Shown here: positions 1 through 5,936 of the stretch, piece after piece
Layout of the letters: each line of letters starts with the position of its first letter
Numbering within the stretch: the first letter of the stretch is position 1
Origin: Cytophagia bacterium
GTDB lineage: Bacteria; Bacteroidota; Bacteroidia; Cytophagales; Cyclobacteriaceae
Assembly (NCBI GenBank): GCA_013373005.1
Contig: JABXIP010000462.1
Location: 1-7,504 of the forward strand
Length of the DNA stretch: 7,504 nucleotides
Direction: 5' to 3'
Translations under genes and position numbers: made by a program
The notes under the pieces: model-generated
What the model was told of the DNA's origin: nothing
The model's database searches: none
Seen by the model: the letters and a program-made list of their open reading frames with translations, nothing else

Positions 1-663
1 GTGCTGGAACTGGCTAAGGAAAAGCAACTCAAGAAAATCTATTGGCCTAGCTCCATTGCGGTATTTGGACCAACCACCCCAAGAGATATGACGCCTCAGC
101 ATACGGTAATGGCTCCAACCACGGTGTACGGTATCAGCAAGCAGGCGGGAGAAAGATGGTGTGAATATTACTTCCAGAAATATGGCGTTGACGTTCGCTC
201 TTTAAGATACCCCGGACTCATTGGTTACAAATCATTACCAGGTGGTGGCACCACAGATTATGCCGTAGACATATACCACAAAGCTTTAGCTGGAACTGAA
301 TTTTCATGCTTCCTGAAAGAAGACACTGCGCTGCCTATGATGTATATGCCAGACGCTATTAAAGCTACTATCAGCCTCATGGAATCTCCGGCTGAACAGG
401 TAAAAATCAGATCGAGCTATAATGTAGCCGGCTTCTCTTTTACTCCTGCAGAACTAGCGGATTCTATTAGAAAATTTCACCCTGACTTCCAGATTTCCTA
501 CGCTCCTGACTTCCGCCAGAAAATAGCGGACTCATGGCCTAACACCATCGATGATTCTGCTGCAAGAGCAGATTGGGGCTGGCAGCCAGACTACACGGTA
601 GACCAAATGTCTGCTGATATACTGGAGAACCTGCCCAAATACTTCGATATAGTGAAGGGCTAA
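1..663 (+). CDS. tdh: L-threonine 3-dehydrogenase, SDR (epimerase-like) type, 5'-truncated by window edge
   Basis: Cytoplasmic NAD+-dependent oxidation of L-threonine to 2-amino-3-ketobutyrate, which glycine C-acetyltransferase (not in this window) normally cleaves to glycine and acetyl-CoA. The visible 220 residues are the C-terminal part of an extended short-chain dehydrogenase. The catalytic Ser lies in PSSIAVFG (visible residues 16-23), and the Tyr/Lys pair in YGISK (Y43, K47). Further signatures typical of SDR threonine dehydrogenases, not of UDP-sugar epimerases, are RYPGLIGY (69-76), PGGGTTDYAV (80-89), ALPMMYMPDA (around 110-119) and SWPNTIDDSAAR (around 178-189) before DWGW. The family is usually about 310-320 residues, so roughly 95-100 residues including the Rossmann Gly-rich loop lie outside the window. 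The GTG at base 1 is therefore an internal Val codon, not a start. Family call is strong; substrate is inferred from the motifs. Confidence 0.9.
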   Translation: MLELAKEKQLKKIYWPSSIAVFGPTTPRDMTPQHTVMAPTTVYGISKQAGERWCEYYFQKYGVDVRSLRYPGLIGYKSLPGGGTTDYAVDIYHKALAGTEFSCFLKEDTALPMMYMPDAIKATISLMESPAEQVKIRSSYNVAGFSFTPAELADSIRKFHPDFQISYAPDFRQKIADSWPNTIDDSAARADWGWQPDYTVDQMSADILENLPKYFDIVKG

Positions 664-682
664 TTGAAAATTACTATTTTCA

Positions 683-709
683 TCTTTTCAAGCTTACACA
701 TTGAAAAGA
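683..709. repeat. Perfect 9-bp inverted repeat overlapping a TTG start
   Basis: TCTTTTCAA (683-691) is the exact reverse complement of TTGAAAAGA (701-709), with a 9-base spacer. The right arm contains the proposed TTG start codon of the following gene. A further TTGAAAA copy lies at 664-670, so the left arm could pair with either copy. A second small hairpin, TGAAAAT/ATTTTCA (665-671/676-682, 4-base loop), sits directly after the threonine dehydrogenase stop. Possible roles are a start-occluding mRNA hairpin, an operator, or a weak terminator. The repeat is seen directly; function is inference. Confidence 0.4.
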
Positions 710-1309
710 GAAAGAGTCTTTAGTATCCCCAGATTTATATTCGAGCTGTTCATCGTTTTTATCGGTGTATATGGTGCTTTTGAGCTGAACCGTTATCAAC
801 AAAACAAAAGAGAGAACACCATCAAGCAGAACTACTTTATCACTTTCAATTCGGAACTGCGAAAGCTTATTGCCGATATACGAAATGCTGAAAGGAGTGT
901 AATGATCGAAATGCAGAAGCTCGAAAACTATCATGATTCTATCGCTGAAAAACCGTTCATTCCGGCCTTTGTAAGCTTCAGGCAGTCACTTCTAATCACT
1001 CAAGCTGGCTTTAATGACGATGTTTTTGTACAGCTAGATCCCAGTCTGGCATCTAGCCTTACCGGAGGTTATGACTATGTAAAGTCGATGGAAAACATGG
1101 TCGATGTTTTCAACCAAACTTCTGCCTCTAAACTTTCTGGGCTGCTTTGGAAAGACCTGTTCGACCGAAGTAGTAACCTAAAGGACGAATATGTTTGGTA
1201 TCAGAGCCGATTGAAGCTGCTTCAAAGTAACTTTAAGTTTATTGGCGACATGATGGAAAACCAAGCCGTTCCTGCAGTAGAGGTCATCATTCAGGAGTTT
1301 AACAACTAA
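701..1309 (+). CDS. Single-pass inner-membrane protein of unknown function
   Basis: I cannot assign a function. The 202-residue product starts with a basic segment (MKRER) followed by one hydrophobic helix at about residues 12-28, carrying an acidic residue near its start (E15) and an IG pair. It then has an N-R-Y-Q-Q-N-K-R-E stretch and a long polar, mostly helical soluble part. The pattern E-L-x-I-V-x-I-G...A-x-E-L-N resembles the N-terminus of the small Bacteroidota membrane proteins annotated as DUF6090, but this is recalled similarity only. The positive charge before the helix suggests an N-in, C-out topology with a periplasmic domain. TTG is the only usual start codon between the upstream in-frame stop at 665-667 and the membrane helix; the next Met is residue 67. 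It lies 37 bases after the threonine dehydrogenase gene and 33 bases before a lipoprotein gene, so the three may be co-transcribed. Confidence 0.65.
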   Translation: MKRERVFSIPRFIFELFIVFIGVYGAFELNRYQQNKRENTIKQNYFITFNSELRKLIADIRNAERSVMIEMQKLENYHDSIAEKPFIPAFVSFRQSLLITQAGFNDDVFVQLDPSLASSLTGGYDYVKSMENMVDVFNQTSASKLSGLLWKDLFDRSSNLKDEYVWYQSRLKLLQSNFKFIGDMMENQAVPAVEVIIQEFNN

Positions 1310-1342
1310 CTAATCCAACTAATTTTTCTCTTTAAGGGTCTA

Positions 1343-1834
1343 ATGGGTATGAAAAAGCTCTTTGCCCTTCTTATACTTTCATTTTTCATCTTCTCTTGCG
1401 GAGAAGATGCCAACCCAGAAAGCATCCAGCGATATTTCTATGGAAACTCTGAAGTAAGCCCGGCCGATGAGAATACAGGACTCTATGTGAATTGGACAGA
1501 TGGAAGCCGAACCGTATTTAGGTTTATCAAAGTTCATCCAGAAGAAGAGAATATAGCTGATGACGAGTTAACTGAGGTTTTCTGGATAGAGATCCCCTCT
1601 GATGTCACAGAGTTCTCTGCCAATTTAAATACAGATTCGGATGTAGAAACTTACTACACTCGTTCTTGCTTTTGTGGTTTTGAAGCATTTGAGTTTACTG
1701 AGCTTGAAGTCTCAGGAAATAAGCTAGACAATGGCACTTGGGACATATCATTCAAAATGACAGCCAAAACACCTGCATACAACCAAGAATTCTCTCTGGA
1801 AGATTCGGGGATCTATTTTCCTGGAGAGCGATAA
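1343..1834 (+). CDS. Putative surface or periplasmic lipoprotein of unknown function
   Basis: A 163-residue product with a type II signal peptide: MGMKK, hydrophobic core 6-17, and the lipobox-like IFSC with lipidated Cys at 19. The mature N-terminus CGEDANPE has Glu/Asp at +3/+4, which resembles the acidic lipoprotein export signals described for surface lipoproteins in Bacteroidota; surface display is thus possible but inferred. The rest is acidic and looks beta-rich, with no recognised domain. It has a Cys pair, CFC (C109, C111), that might form a disulfide or bind a ligand. The start may be ATG 1343 or ATG 1349 (giving MKKLF). An AAGGG at 1334-1338 lies 4 and 10 bases upstream of these respectively, mildly favouring 1349. 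It follows the membrane protein gene by 33 bases on the same strand and is the last + gene before the terminator. Confidence 0.75.
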   Translation: MGMKKLFALLILSFFIFSCGEDANPESIQRYFYGNSEVSPADENTGLYVNWTDGSRTVFRFIKVHPEEENIADDELTEVFWIEIPSDVTEFSANLNTDSDVETYYTRSCFCGFEAFEFTELEVSGNKLDNGTWDISFKMTAKTPAYNQEFSLEDSGIYFPGER

Positions 1835-1835
1835 C

Positions 1836-1860
1836 AAAAAAGGCACCTTTCGGTGCCTTT
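1836..1860. terminator. Intrinsic terminator between convergent genes, best for the minus-strand gene
   Basis: AAAGGCACC (1839-1847) and GGTGCCTTT (1852-1860) form a perfect 9-bp stem with a 4-base loop. Read on the minus strand the loop is GAAA, a GNRA tetraloop, and the stem runs into a six-U tract (complement of 1836-1841), ideal for ending isocitrate dehydrogenase transcripts 21 bases after its stop codon. Read on the plus strand, 4 bases after the lipoprotein stop, the U-tract is short and broken (TTTAGACTTTAT), so termination should be weaker in that direction. Confidence 0.85.
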
Positions 1861-1881
1861 AGACTTTATCAATATTTATTC

Positions 1882-3333
1882 TTATTCTCCCTGGCTCAAA
1901 GAGTAGCCTCTCTCTCCATCGAAGTGATATAGATGCTCTGTCTTGATGAAATCGAATCCTGCTGCCTGAACTTTCCCAAGTAGCTCGATAACATCGCCAT
2001 TTTGAAGTATCTCTCCATTCGGATTAGTAAATCTACATCTCCAATGATCTGTTTTAAAGGTCTCAGGCATTCCATTCGGATAAACCAAAACACCTCTGTT
2101 GGAGATCAATTTCAGCTTTAATTTATCGGTAGAAGCATCCTTCAAAAGTCTATCACCAATTTCATCAGCATCTCTGCTCTCGCCTCTCCAGTCAATAAAT
2201 ACATCAACACCTACCAACTCTTTCTTCTTTGCCGGCTTCTCCTTCACATTGATGCTAATCTTTACATTCTCATCGTAGTGTACTGGCTTTAATTTAGATG
2301 GCTTCTGCCCTAGTCTTTCAATCACAGCATCGGCAAACTCTTTGGTACCCACTCTTTCCACACTTCTCTGAGATCTGTATATATCTCCGGTATGAATTCC
2401 ATCTTCCAAAGTTTTCAACCATGCATTTTGAATGAGCTCAGCTTTATCGGCTTTACCCAACTGCACCAACATCATACAAGCGCCATTCAATAGGCCTGAA
2501 GGGTTGGCAATGTTCTGACCAGCAATATCTGGTGCAGAACCGTGGATAGCTTCGAACATAGCGTGATTCATTCCAATATTGGCAGAACCAGCCATACCTA
2601 CAGAACCAGCTACTTCAGCAGCAATATCAGAAATTACATCACCGTAAAGGTTCAAGGTAACCACAACATCTAACGACTCAGGACGAGCAGCCACAACAGC
2701 AGATCCAATATCAATAATCCAGTGATCAGCAGCAATGTCCGGGTACTCTTTAGCAATCTCATTGAACACTTTGTGGAACATTCCATCAGAGTGCTTCATG
2801 ATATTATCCTTGGTCATACAAGTCACCTTCTTTCGGTTGTAGGCTCTTGCATATTCAAAGGCATATCTGATAATTTTTTCAGAACCTGGCTCAGAAACCA
2901 ACTTCAAAGTTTGAACCACTTCACTAGTTTGCTGGTGCTCAATACCGGCATAAAGATCTTCCTCATTCTCTCTTACAATGACCAAATCCATATGAGGGAA
3001 GTGAGACGGCACGTAAGGAGGATAAGCCCTAAAAGGACGAACATTCGAAAACAAGCCAAGTGACTTTCTGATGGTCACGTTCAAGCTCTTATAACCACCA
3101 CCTTGAGGAGTGGTAATAGGCGCCTTAAGGAAAACAGGGTTATTACGAAGGGTTTCCCAAGATTCAGGGCTTATACCCGATTTGTGTCCTGATTTGTAAA
3201 CTTTCTCTCCAATCTCAATTACATCATAGTGTAAGCCAACTTCCGCAGCATCCATAATGCGGATGGTAGCATCCATAATTTCAGGACCAATACCATCGCC
3301 ATAGGCCACTGTTATTCTCTCTGTTTTACTCAT
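1882..3333 (-). CDS. icd: Isocitrate dehydrogenase with C-terminal extension, probable NAD+ type
   Basis: TCA-cycle enzyme converting isocitrate to 2-oxoglutarate and CO2 in the cytoplasm. The 483-residue product opens with ITVAYGDGIGPEI. Isocitrate-binding residues are S83, N85 and R89 (SLNVTIR), R99 (NVRPFR) and R121 (RENEEDLYAG, with Y128). The catalytic Lys is K175 (CMTKDN), and the metal-binding Asp residues are in YGDVISD (D232, D236). The nucleotide-binding loop reads HGSAPDIAGQ (264-273), with D269-I270 where NADP enzymes such as E. coli Icd have Lys-Tyr. This is the classic NAD+ signature, although such proteins are often annotated as NADP-dependent. After a Lys-rich hinge (about 364-372), a domain of about 110 residues follows, as in the long Thermus and alphaproteobacterial/Bacteroidota enzymes. 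I chose the ATG at 3331-3333 over an in-frame ATG at 3444 because family homology begins there and a promoter-like TACCTTTG lies inside the extra 37 codons. Confidence 0.93.
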   Translation of the reverse strand: MSKTERITVAYGDGIGPEIMDATIRIMDAAEVGLHYDVIEIGEKVYKSGHKSGISPESWETLRNNPVFLKAPITTPQGGGYKSLNVTIRKSLGLFSNVRPFRAYPPYVPSHFPHMDLVIVRENEEDLYAGIEHQQTSEVVQTLKLVSEPGSEKIIRYAFEYARAYNRKKVTCMTKDNIMKHSDGMFHKVFNEIAKEYPDIAADHWIIDIGSAVVAARPESLDVVVTLNLYGDVISDIAAEVAGSVGMAGSANIGMNHAMFEAIHGSAPDIAGQNIANPSGLLNGACMMLVQLGKADKAELIQNAWLKTLEDGIHTGDIYRSQRSVERVGTKEFADAVIERLGQKPSKLKPVHYDENVKISINVKEKPAKKKELVGVDVFIDWRGESRDADEIGDRLLKDASTDKLKLKLISNRGVLVYPNGMPETFKTDHWRCRFTNPNGEILQNGDVIELLGKVQAAGFDFIKTEHLYHFDGERGYSLSQGE

Positions 3334-3359
3334 TTTATAGGGCTTTTGCTTTTCGGCCA

Positions 3360-3367
3360 CAAAGGTA
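3360..3367 (-). promoter_or_regulatory. Candidate Bacteroidota -7 element for isocitrate dehydrogenase
   Basis: On the minus strand the sequence is TACCTTTG, an exact match to the TAnnTTTG -7 consensus of the Bacteroidota primary sigma factor. It ends 26 bases before the chosen ATG, leaving a leader of about 20 bases. I see no clear TTG -33 element at the usual distance, so the call rests on one element plus position. Confidence 0.4.
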
Positions 3368-3433
3368 GTGACCAATGTTTGATTAAATAATTCTAACTCA
3401 GAATAATGTGATTGGTTTAGCGATTTTTTATGC

Positions 3434-3450
3434 AAACGGAGCATCCGTTT
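3434..3450. repeat. Perfect 7-bp inverted repeat in the divergent intergenic region, possible operator
   Basis: AAACGGA (3434-3440) and TCCGTTT (3444-3450) are perfect inverted arms around a 3-base centre. A second pairing is possible between GCAAAC (3432-3437) and GTTTGC (3453-3458). Neither strand shows a clean U-tract immediately after it, so it does not look like a terminator. It lies about 22 bases upstream of the enoyl-CoA hydratase -7 candidate, abutting where the -33 region would be, a typical place for a dimeric regulator to bind. The regulator is unknown. Confidence 0.4.
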
Positions 3451-3471
3451 TAGTTTGCCACCTTAGGCTAT

Positions 3472-3479
3472 TATATTTG
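3472..3479 (+). promoter_or_regulatory. Candidate Bacteroidota -7 element for enoyl-CoA hydratase
   Basis: TATATTTG matches TAnnTTTG exactly and ends 22 bases before the ATG at 3502, implying a leader of roughly 15 bases. A TTG at 3455-3457 is upstream, but the 14-base gap is shorter than the roughly 19-base spacing usual between -33 and -7 elements, so the -33 assignment is uncertain. Confidence 0.45.
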
Positions 3480-3501
3480 AACCCTGACTCAATCGAATAA
3501 A

Positions 3502-4284
3502 ATGGCTTACAGCAATATTCTCGTAGAGAACAAAGAAGGAATTGTTCATCTTACAATCAATAGACCAGACAAACTCAATGCCCTTAACTTTCAAACACTT
3601 GAGGAAATCAAAGAGGCATTTGAAGGCATCTATGACGATACTTCCGTGAGTGGTGTTATTATTACTGGCGCAGGCGAAAAAGCCTTTGTTGCCGGGGCCG
3701 ATATCTCCGAGATTGCAGAGCTCTCAGAGGTAAATGCAAGAAAGTTCGCAGAAAACGGACAAGAAATTTTTCAGGCTATTGAAAACTGTCACAAACCTGT
3801 AATCGCTTTAGTCAATGGCTTTGCATTAGGAGGCGGTTGCGAACTTGCCATGGCCTGCCACATGAGAGTAGCCACCTCAACAGCTAGATTCGGCCAACCA
3901 GAAGTAAATCTAGGCATTATCCCGGGTTATGGAGGAACTCAAAGACTTACTCAGCTAGTTGGCAAGGCGAAGTCATTAGAGCTTTGTATGACAGGCGACA
4001 TGATTGGAGCCGAAGAGGCCAAATCTCTTGGATTGGTAAATCATGTTGAAGTAGATGCTGATTCTGCTCTTGCGAAATGTAATGAGATTCTCAAGAAAAT
4101 AGCCTCTAAGGCTCCTATTGCCATAGGCTTGGTTATAGACTGTGTGAATGCTGTTTTCAACGAACAAGAAAATGGTTACCAAACCGAAGCCAACAGCTTT
4201 GCAGCCTGCACTAAAACCAACGACTTCGAAGAAGGCACAAAAGCTTTCTTGGAAAAAAGAAAAGCTGAATTTAAGGGTGAATAG
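3502..4284 (+). CDS. Enoyl-CoA hydratase, crotonase superfamily
   Basis: Cytoplasmic enzyme expected to add water across the 2,3 double bond of short-chain trans-2-enoyl-CoA, giving 3-hydroxyacyl-CoA, in fatty-acid beta-oxidation or related acyl-CoA pathways. At 260 residues it is the normal single-domain length. Seen are the N-terminal LTINRPDKLNALN (17-29), the CoA/oxyanion segment AGADI (64-68), and the second oxyanion motif ALGGGCELAMAC (108-119). Both catalytic acids of true hydratases are present: E114 in GGCE and E134 in FGQPEVNLG, followed by PGYGGTQRL (141-149). The C-terminus FLEKRKAEFKG is typical. Having both Glu residues favours hydratase over isomerase or dehalogenase members. 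It has its own promoter candidate, is divergent from isocitrate dehydrogenase, and is separated from the next gene by 113 bases. The physiological substrate cannot be read from the sequence; alternatives include 3-hydroxybutyryl-CoA dehydratase. Confidence 0.92.
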   Translation: MAYSNILVENKEGIVHLTINRPDKLNALNFQTLEEIKEAFEGIYDDTSVSGVIITGAGEKAFVAGADISEIAELSEVNARKFAENGQEIFQAIENCHKPVIALVNGFALGGGCELAMACHMRVATSTARFGQPEVNLGIIPGYGGTQRLTQLVGKAKSLELCMTGDMIGAEEAKSLGLVNHVEVDADSALAKCNEILKKIASKAPIAIGLVIDCVNAVFNEQENGYQTEANSFAACTKTNDFEEGTKAFLEKRKAEFKGE

Positions 4285-4397
4285 GCATCAATTTTTGCAA
4301 AACCTGCGTTATTAACCCAGAAATTCTAAACCATTCCGGCTATACACACCGAAAGCATTATATTGAAGAATTATAGCTCAAGACTCTGTCTGCCTAT
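4285..4397. other. Intergenic gap between hydratase and flippase genes
   Basis: This 113-base AT-rich gap has no open frame, no exact TAnnTTTG element and no strong hairpin with a U-tract. It could carry a promoter for the flippase gene, but I cannot point to one. Confidence 0.5.
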
Positions 4398-5879
4398 ATG
4401 AGTCAAATCAAGAAACTAGCCGGGCAAACTGCCTACTACGGAATAAGCAGTATTCTAGGAAGAGTACTCAACTTCTTACTGCTCCCCATTTGGACAGCCA
4501 GATTAGAGGATGAGGAATATGGTAGCGTAACGCTTCTGTATGCCTATGTGGCCATAATGTTAATCATATATACTTTTGGAATGGAAACAGCTTTCTTCCG
4601 CTTTTCCAGAAAAGAAAACGAACAAGACTCTTATAACAACGCAGGTACCGCTGTACTAACAGTTTCTCTTTTCATTTCAGCCTTACTATTTATTTCGGCT
4701 CCGGGGATAGCCTCAATTTTGGGTGAAGGAGTTCAGCCATTATACGTCAAGTATATGGCTTCAATCTTATTGATAGATGCAGCAGTTGCTATTCCTTTTG
4801 CTAAGCTGAGATTACAGGAGAAAGCATTGAAATTTGCTTTTGTGAAGATTAGTGTCATCACGATTACTATCCTCCTCAACCTGCTTTTTATCATTGTTCT
4901 GCCTGATATTCTTGAAGGGAAATACCTTTCAAGCCTCTCTGGCTTTGTTGAAGGTTTCTACAAAAAAGACTTTGGAGTTGGCTACATATTTATGGTCAAC
5001 CTAATGGCCAACGCTTTGTATTTACCATTCTTATGGCCGGAGTTCAAAAGACTTAAACTTAAAATTCACTGGGCCACTTTCAAACCCATGCTCCTATATG
5101 CTCTGCCTATCTTTCTTATGGGCTTGGGAGGAATTTTCAATGAGCAAGGTTATACGATGATTATGGACGCTTTGCTAGGCAAAGGTAACCTAGGAGTATT
5201 CTCGAGTGCCGTTAAGCTCAGCGTAATCATGATGCTCGGAATACAAGCTTTCAGATATGCTGCTGAGCCGTTCTTCTTTAGTCACTCAGAAAATAAGGAA
5301 GCTCCTGCCCTCTTCTCTAAAATCATGCACTACTTTGTGGTTTTCAACATTTTTGTCATGGCTGCTGTGGCCATCAATATGGACTTGATAGGAGACCTCT
5401 TCTTAAGGCAGGCTGAGTATAAAGGAGCCTTGTATGTTATCCCCGTACTACTTCTGGCAAAACTACTTTATGGGGTCTATGTGAATCTGAGTGTTTGGTT
5501 TAAAATAAAAGACAAAACTATTTTCGGTACTTACTATGCCTTGATTGGAGCTGTTGTTACGCTGGTCGGCAATATTCTACTAATTCCAGTTTTAGGATTC
5601 TACGGTTGTGCCATTACCTCCCTTTTGTGCTATACAGCCATGAGTACGCTATGTTATTTTAAAGGAAGAAAAGTGTTTCCAGTTCCATATAATTTCAGAC
5701 CTCTGTTCCTCTATCTGGCACTTGGTTTAGCTATTATATATTTGGCCGATTTACTCGATATATCAAATCAATGGCTCTCGTATGGTAAGGACTTGCTTGT
5801 TACGGCAATTTTCGCGGTATTTATGTATCTCAGAGAAGGCAAATCGTTGAAATACAAAACCGTTAGTACGAAAGACTGA
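4398..5879 (+). CDS. Polysaccharide/oligosaccharide flippase, MOP superfamily (Wzx-like)
   Basis: Predicted inner-membrane transporter that flips undecaprenyl-linked glycans, or a related lipid-linked saccharide, to the periplasmic face. The 493-residue product shows about 14 hydrophobic helices, at approximately 14-31, 44-64, 83-102, 116-135, 149-169, 196-213, 230-247, 268-285, 310-328, 343-363, 378-397, 401-420, 435-451 and 465-478. The start, with a polar amphipathic stretch then GISSILGRVLNFLLLPIWT, and the EEYG (39-42) and ETAFFRFSRKE (63-73) motifs are typical of this family in Bacteroidota, as is RYAAEPFFF (286-294). An insert of about 25 residues (171-195) between helices 5 and 6 probably forms a loop. 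No glycosyltransferase or polymerase lies next to it in the window, so the glycan is unknown. MurJ is less likely because the motifs match the Wzx branch. The next gene starts 57 bases downstream on the same strand, so co-transcription is likely. Confidence 0.88.
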   Translation: MSQIKKLAGQTAYYGISSILGRVLNFLLLPIWTARLEDEEYGSVTLLYAYVAIMLIIYTFGMETAFFRFSRKENEQDSYNNAGTAVLTVSLFISALLFISAPGIASILGEGVQPLYVKYMASILLIDAAVAIPFAKLRLQEKALKFAFVKISVITITILLNLLFIIVLPDILEGKYLSSLSGFVEGFYKKDFGVGYIFMVNLMANALYLPFLWPEFKRLKLKIHWATFKPMLLYALPIFLMGLGGIFNEQGYTMIMDALLGKGNLGVFSSAVKLSVIMMLGIQAFRYAAEPFFFSHSENKEAPALFSKIMHYFVVFNIFVMAAVAINMDLIGDLFLRQAEYKGALYVIPVLLLAKLLYGVYVNLSVWFKIKDKTIFGTYYALIGAVVTLVGNILLIPVLGFYGCAITSLLCYTAMSTLCYFKGRKVFPVPYNFRPLFLYLALGLAIIYLADLLDISNQWLSYGKDLLVTAIFAVFMYLREGKSLKYKTVSTKD

Positions 5880-5936
5880 GTCTCTGGAATGATATGTCAA
5901 ACCAATCTGCTTAATCGGCCGTTGCGTGTAATAATT

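Noticed and set aside
1..3. GTG at base 1 as a true start codon
   Set aside because: The protein lacks the Rossmann nucleotide-binding half, so the gene begins upstream of the window and this codon is an internal Val.
1320..1327. TAATTTTT as a -7 element for the lipoprotein gene
   Set aside because: It matches seven of eight consensus positions but ends in T in place of the conserved G and has no -33 element; in this AT-rich gap it is not convincing.
1738..1932. Plus-strand open frame overlapping the lipoprotein end and the terminator
   Set aside because: It runs through the hairpin and into the end of the convergent gene and overlaps a better-supported frame.
2722..3063. Plus-strand open frame of 113 codons inside isocitrate dehydrogenase
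   Set aside because: It is antisense to a strongly supported conserved gene and has no recognisable domain; a shadow frame.
3334..3444. N-terminal extension of isocitrate dehydrogenase from the ATG at 3444
   Set aside because: The extra residues do not resemble the family, and the segment contains a promoter-like TACCTTTG close to the internal ATG.
4336..4354. Weak CGG...CCG hairpin after the enoyl-CoA hydratase gene
   Set aside because: Only a 3-bp stem and no U-tract, so not a credible terminator.
5889..5936. ATG at 5889 as start of the TPR protein
   Set aside because: It is in frame, but gives an n-region of over 20 residues before the signal peptide core. GTG 5937 or TTG 5943 gives a normal signal peptide. 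Not fully excluded.
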